A stretch of 8,105 nt of DNA, taken from Actinomycetota bacterium (GTDB taxonomy: Bacteria; Actinomycetota; Acidimicrobiia; Acidimicrobiales; Ilumatobacteraceae). Location of the stretch: contig RFNE01000205.1 in assembly GCA_009927375.1 (NCBI GenBank), positions 1 through 8,105 of the forward strand, given 5' to 3'. The notes under the pieces were generated by a model. That model had not been told where the DNA came from and ran no database searches. It was given only the letters and a program-made list of their open reading frames with translations. The translations under genes and the position numbers were made by a program. Shown in pieces: positions 5,955 to 8,105 of this stretch (positions within the stretch are counted from its first letter, which is position 1; every line of letters begins with the position of its first letter).

Positions 5955-6661
5955 CGCGCTCGATGGGGCGGGGCGGCCTTCAACTTCGTGAGCGCCTGGC
6001 GCGCGGCGGCCATCGCAAGTTCTTCGACGTCGTTTTCGTCGAAGACTTCGAAACCGATCGTGTGTCCAAGCGACTGGTAACCGGTCTGCATTCCGGCGTC
6101 ACCGTTGGCAATCGCGCTGATGCGGAACAGCGTGCGCACCTGCGTGTCCGCACTGAACACGCCTTCCGAGTTCGCCACCAGGATCCGCTTGATGGAGTCT
6201 CCGTAACCAGCCGAGACCTGCACGATTGCGGAGTCGAGCGAGCGCGCGGCATCGTTCGCGCGCATCAGCAATTCGACTTTCGTCGCCTTGGCGACGGTGT
6301 CGGGCGACGTTCGCACCGTGTTCACCGGGTGACGCAACAGCGGCTGAAGCGCGATCTTGTGCACGCCACCATCCCCCTGACGCGCTGCTTGCGCCGCAGC
6401 TTCTGCCGCCGCGAGGAGACCCCGCTCGCTGAGATCTGAGGTGTGTGCGAATCCGGTCGTCTCGCCCGCAATCACTCGAATTCCCGCACCACGATCACGA
6501 CCGCTGTTGACCTGCTCGACCTTGTTGTCGTCGAGACCTGCCGAGGTGGAACGCTTGTCCTCGACGAAGATCTCCGCGAACTCCGCCCCCGTGCTGCGCC
6601 CCTTGGCGAGCACGCGCGCGACGACTTCTGGATCGACGAGGGGGGATTCAGTCACGGACAT
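5813..6661 (-). CDS. tldD: TldD metalloprotease, N-terminal fragment (frameshifted gene)
   Basis: Residues 1 to about 229 are good TldD sequence: GAEFAEIFVEDKRSTSAGLDD, VNSGRDRGAGIRVIAGETTGFAHTSDL, ISAIANGDAGMQTGYQSLGHTIGFEVFD and AARQALTKLKA. After 'KLKA' the frame shifts and reads Cys/Ser/Arg-rich nonsense until a TGA at 5813. Adding one C in the GCCGCCCCGCCCC run (near 5970-5980) restores the sequence K-A-R-P-A-P-S-S-A-M-P-V-V and a protein of about 470 residues, close to the 481 of E. coli TldD. The start ATG at 6661 has no clear Shine-Dalgarno site but has TAGGCT 7 bases upstream, suggesting a leaderless transcript. It is the first gene of tldD-tldE-uppP and divergent from the PAP2 gene by 60 bases. 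Confidence 0.85.
   Translation of the reverse strand: MSVTESPLVDPEVVARVLAKGRSTGAEFAEIFVEDKRSTSAGLDDNKVEQVNSGRDRGAGIRVIAGETTGFAHTSDLSERGLLAAAEAAAQAARQGDGGVHKIALQPLLRHPVNTVRTSPDTVAKATKVELLMRANDAARSLDSAIVQVSAGYGDSIKRILVANSEGVFSADTQVRTLFRISAIANGDAGMQTGYQSLGHTIGFEVFDENDVEELAMAAARQALTKLKAAPPHRARCLSSSSRDLVECCFTKRAVTGSKPISSARAQACTATRLDNSSLRRS
5970..5985 (-). other. Single-base deletion site in tldD
   Basis: The minus strand reads GGCCGCCCCGCCCC here. The upstream frame gives K-A-A-P-P-H-R and the -1 frame gives R-P-A-P-S-S-A-M. The family pattern is K-A-R-P-A-P, so one C appears to be missing. No slippery heptamer in the correct phase is present, so a mutation or a sequencing error in the C-rich run is more likely than programmed frameshifting. 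Confidence 0.75.
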
Positions 6662-6668
6662 GCGTCTC

Positions 6669-6674
6669 AGCCTA
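6669..6674 (-). promoter_or_regulatory. Putative -10 (TAGGCT) of the tldD-tldE-uppP operon
   Basis: TAGGCT on the minus strand ends 7 bases before the tldD ATG and fits TANNNT, giving a likely leaderless mRNA. It sits within the dyad CTCAG-CCTA-CTGAG (6666-6679), and a further CTCAG occurs at 6694-6698, so a regulator could bind over the -10. A weak -35-like CTGAGC lies about 18 bases upstream. Confidence 0.4.
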
Positions 6675-6717
6675 CTGAGGCGGTATCGGGCGGCTCAGTC
6701 GAGCGCAGGTTCGCCAA

Positions 6718-6723
6718 TACGAT
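6718..6723 (+). promoter_or_regulatory. Possible -10 (TACGAT) of the PAP2 gene
   Basis: TACGAT fits TANNNT and overlaps the ATG at 6722. It is 7 bases upstream of the in-frame GTG at 6731. If it is the real -10, the protein starts at GTG 6731 on a leaderless transcript; otherwise the start is ATG 6722. The sequence does not decide between them. Confidence 0.25.
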
Positions 6724-7600
6724 GAATGACGTGCAAAATGCGGCGTCCACATCGACGGTGGTCGTCCCTCGCCACCATCGCACCTTGTGGTGGAAAGAAG
6801 TGCTCATCATCGGCACCTTCTACGCGATCTACACCCTGATCCGTAACCAGTTCGGCTCCGCGCTCGTCAGGGGCGTCGAGATTCCACTGCACGCATTCAC
6901 GAATGCCGTGCGGGTGATCCGCATCGAGCGTGCGCTCGGCCTCTATCACGAAGAGACCATCCAGGATTGGTTCCTTCCACACACGTGGTTCATCAAGACG
7001 ATGAACACGTACTACGGAACGGCACACTTCTTCGTCACGCTCGGCATCTTCCTCGTGCTGTTCAAGAAACGGCCCGATGTGTTCGGCCAGTGGCGCAACA
7101 CGTTGGCCGCGATGACGGGACTCGCACTCATCGGCTTCGTCCTCTTCCCGCTCATGCCTCCCCGACTCCTCGACGAACCATGCCCCGACGTGGGCCACGG
7201 TGGTGCATGCATCGAGCACGAACTTCGCAATTACAACGGCGCAGAGAACTTCGGTTTCGTCGACACGATCGCCGAGTTCGGTGGACCGTGGGCGTTCGAC
7301 CAAGGTCCTGGCGCGACGTTGTCGAATCAATACGCGGCGATGCCATCTCTCCACATCGGATGGTCGACATGGTGCGTGTTCGCGATGTGGCCACTCGCGA
7401 AGCGACGGTGGATTAGAACCGTGCTCTTTTTGTATCCAGCGACGACGCTGTTGTGCATCGTCGTCACCGGCAACCACTTCTGGCTCGATGGTCTCGGAGG
7501 CCTCGTCGTGTTCGCAGTTGGCTTCGTGATCGGCACATGGCTCCATCGTTGGAATCACCGCCGACTTGATGCGAGGATGGCTTCTCACCCCGCGCTGTAG
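6722..7600 (+). CDS. PAP2-superfamily membrane phosphatase, AUR1/inositol phosphorylceramide synthase-like
   Basis: This 292-residue multi-pass membrane protein belongs to the PAP2_3 (AUR1-like) branch of the PAP2 acid phosphatases. The two visible catalytic motifs are A-M-P-S-L-H211-I-G-W-S and G-N-H252-F-W-L-D256-G, the nucleophile histidine with its partner Asp. Hydrophobic segments lie at about 27-41, 98-115, 130-145, 210-222, 233-250 and 256-274. The loop after 'FPLMPPRLLDE' contains two cysteines (C-P-D-V-G-H-G-G-A-C), possibly a disulfide. The family acts on lipid phosphates or transfers polar head groups; here the substrate is unknown. The ATG at 6722 is taken as start, with GTG 6731 as an alternative; the frame is open upstream to 6443, but that part is antisense to tldD. 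dxs follows 20 bases downstream. Confidence 0.85.
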   Translation: MNDVQNAASTSTVVVPRHHRTLWWKEVLIIGTFYAIYTLIRNQFGSALVRGVEIPLHAFTNAVRVIRIERALGLYHEETIQDWFLPHTWFIKTMNTYYGTAHFFVTLGIFLVLFKKRPDVFGQWRNTLAAMTGLALIGFVLFPLMPPRLLDEPCPDVGHGGACIEHELRNYNGAENFGFVDTIAEFGGPWAFDQGPGATLSNQYAAMPSLHIGWSTWCVFAMWPLAKRRWIRTVLFLYPATTLLCIVVTGNHFWLDGLGGLVVFAVGFVIGTWLHRWNHRRLDARMASHPAL

Positions 7601-7606
7601 CGCAGG

Positions 7607-7612
7607 TAGCGT
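7607..7612 (+). promoter_or_regulatory. Putative -10 (TAGCGT) of dxs
   Basis: TAGCGT fits TANNNT and ends 8 bases before the dxs ATG, in the 20-base gap after the PAP2 gene. GGTGAG 2 bases before the ATG is too close to be a good ribosome site, so a leaderless dxs transcript is plausible alongside read-through from PAP2. Confidence 0.35.
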
Positions 7613-7620
7613 GGTGAGCC

Positions 7621-8105
7621 ATGGCGCTCGCCGACATCACACAGCCCAGCGACCTCCGCGGTCTGTCGAGTGCCCAGTTGACTGAACTGGCCGAAGAAAT
7701 TCGTCGATTCGTGGTCGATGCGGTCGCCGAGACGGGCGGTCACCTCGGGTCGAACCTCGGCGCGGTCGAGCTGACGCTTGCCCTGCATCGAGTGTTTGAG
7801 TCCCCGAAGGACGCGATCCTGTGGGACACCGGGCACCAGGCCTACATCCACAAGATCGTCACGGGCCGCCAGGCGGGATTCAGCAAGTTGCGTCAAGCAG
7901 GCGGCATCTCCGGCTATCCGAGCCGCGAAGAGAGCAAGCACGACTTCATCGAGAACAGCCATGCCTCCACCGTCCTGAGCTATGCCTACGGCCTCGCAGT
8001 CGCGCGCGATTCGGGCCAACGCAAAGACTTGCGCAACATCGTCGCCGTCATCGGCGACGGATCGATGACCGGCGGCATGGCATACGAGGCGTTGAACAAC
8101 CTCGG
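7621..8105 (+). CDS. dxs: 1-deoxy-D-xylulose-5-phosphate synthase, N-terminal part (runs off the window)
   Basis: This is the first enzyme of the MEP isoprenoid pathway. It is a cytoplasmic, thiamine-diphosphate-dependent enzyme that condenses pyruvate and glyceraldehyde-3-phosphate. About 161 codons are present, roughly a quarter of the usual length of over 600 residues. Signatures are TGGHLGSNLGAVELTLALH (His41), WDTGHQAYIHKI, GGISGYPSREES, HDFIENSHASTVLSYAYGLA and the start of the thiamine-diphosphate motif, G145-D-G-S-M-T-G-G-M-A-Y-E-A-L-N-N. The ATG at 7621 matches the usual N-terminus (short lead, then LRGLSSAQLTELAEEIR). The frame is open to the last base. Being behind a PAP2 lipid phosphatase and near uppP suggests a lipid/isoprenoid neighbourhood, but this is only contextual. 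Confidence 0.95.
   Translation, partial: MALADITQPSDLRGLSSAQLTELAEEIRRFVVDAVAETGGHLGSNLGAVELTLALHRVFESPKDAILWDTGHQAYIHKIVTGRQAGFSKLRQAGGISGYPSREESKHDFIENSHASTVLSYAYGLAVARDSGQRKDLRNIVAVIGDGSMTGGMAYEALNNL

Noticed and set aside
5970..5985. Programmed -1 frameshifting in tldD
   Set aside because: No slippery heptamer in the right phase; the codons would not re-pair after a slip, and TldD is not known to need a frameshift. Deletion or sequencing error is simpler.
6021..6045. Perfect 9-bp inverted repeat TCTTCGACG / CGTCGAAGA with a 7-base loop
   Set aside because: Lies inside tldD coding sequence (F-D-E-N-D-V-E-E) where acidic codons readily give TCGTCG/CGACGA dyads; it is upstream of the frameshift on the coding strand, so it cannot be a stimulatory structure.
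6695..7588. Open frame of 297 codons on the minus strand over the PAP2 gene
   Set aside because: Antisense shadow of a gene with clear PAP2 motifs; the product is rich in Glu/Arg/Asp/His with no family resemblance.

Overview
The window is ordinary chromosomal DNA from a G+C-rich bacterium, most likely an actinomycete-type organism (Actinomycetota, possibly Acidimicrobiia). This is inferred from the strong G/C third-position bias, the GTG starts (galU, the SAF gene, uppP), the galU / FmdB-like / SAF-domain gene order, the TAGnnT-type -10 hexamers and the many genes that look leaderless. I see no tRNA, rRNA, CRISPR array, insertion sequence, integrase or phage gene. No stretch without a gene exceeds about 60 bases.

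Layout from left to right. (1) Minus strand, 1-1171: a class C beta-lactamase/EstB-type serine hydrolase, cut by the window edge and carrying a one-base frameshift near 168-174. (2) Minus strand, 1222-2088: galU, UTP-glucose-1-phosphate uridylyltransferase. (3) Plus strand, 2115-3065: an FmdB/Ruc-type small protein that has lost every zinc-binding cysteine, then a membrane-anchored SAF-domain protein. (4) Minus strand, 6661 down to 3062: an operon tldD - tldE(pmbA) - uppP. tldD is broken by a one-base frameshift near 5970-5980. tldD and tldE overlap by ATGA, and uppP follows after 11 bases. (5) Plus strand, 6722-end: an AUR1-like PAP2 phosphatase, then the 5' part of dxs.

How the genes may fit together: TldD and TldE form the two-subunit zinc protease that processes modified peptides. 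UppP recycles the undecaprenyl lipid carrier, dxs starts the MEP pathway that supplies isoprenoids for that carrier, the PAP2 protein probably acts on a lipid phosphate, and galU makes UDP-glucose for envelope polymers. The region therefore leans towards envelope and lipid-carrier metabolism. Only tldD-tldE-uppP, and perhaps fmdB-SAF and PAP2-dxs, look like real transcription units.

No clearly new multi-gene system is visible. The points most worth a second look are the cysteine-free FmdB/Ruc protein, the repeated TANNNT hexamer 6-10 bases before the first start codon of nearly every transcription unit (leaderless mRNAs), and the two single-base deletions that break otherwise well-conserved genes. 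The deletions may be assembly errors.
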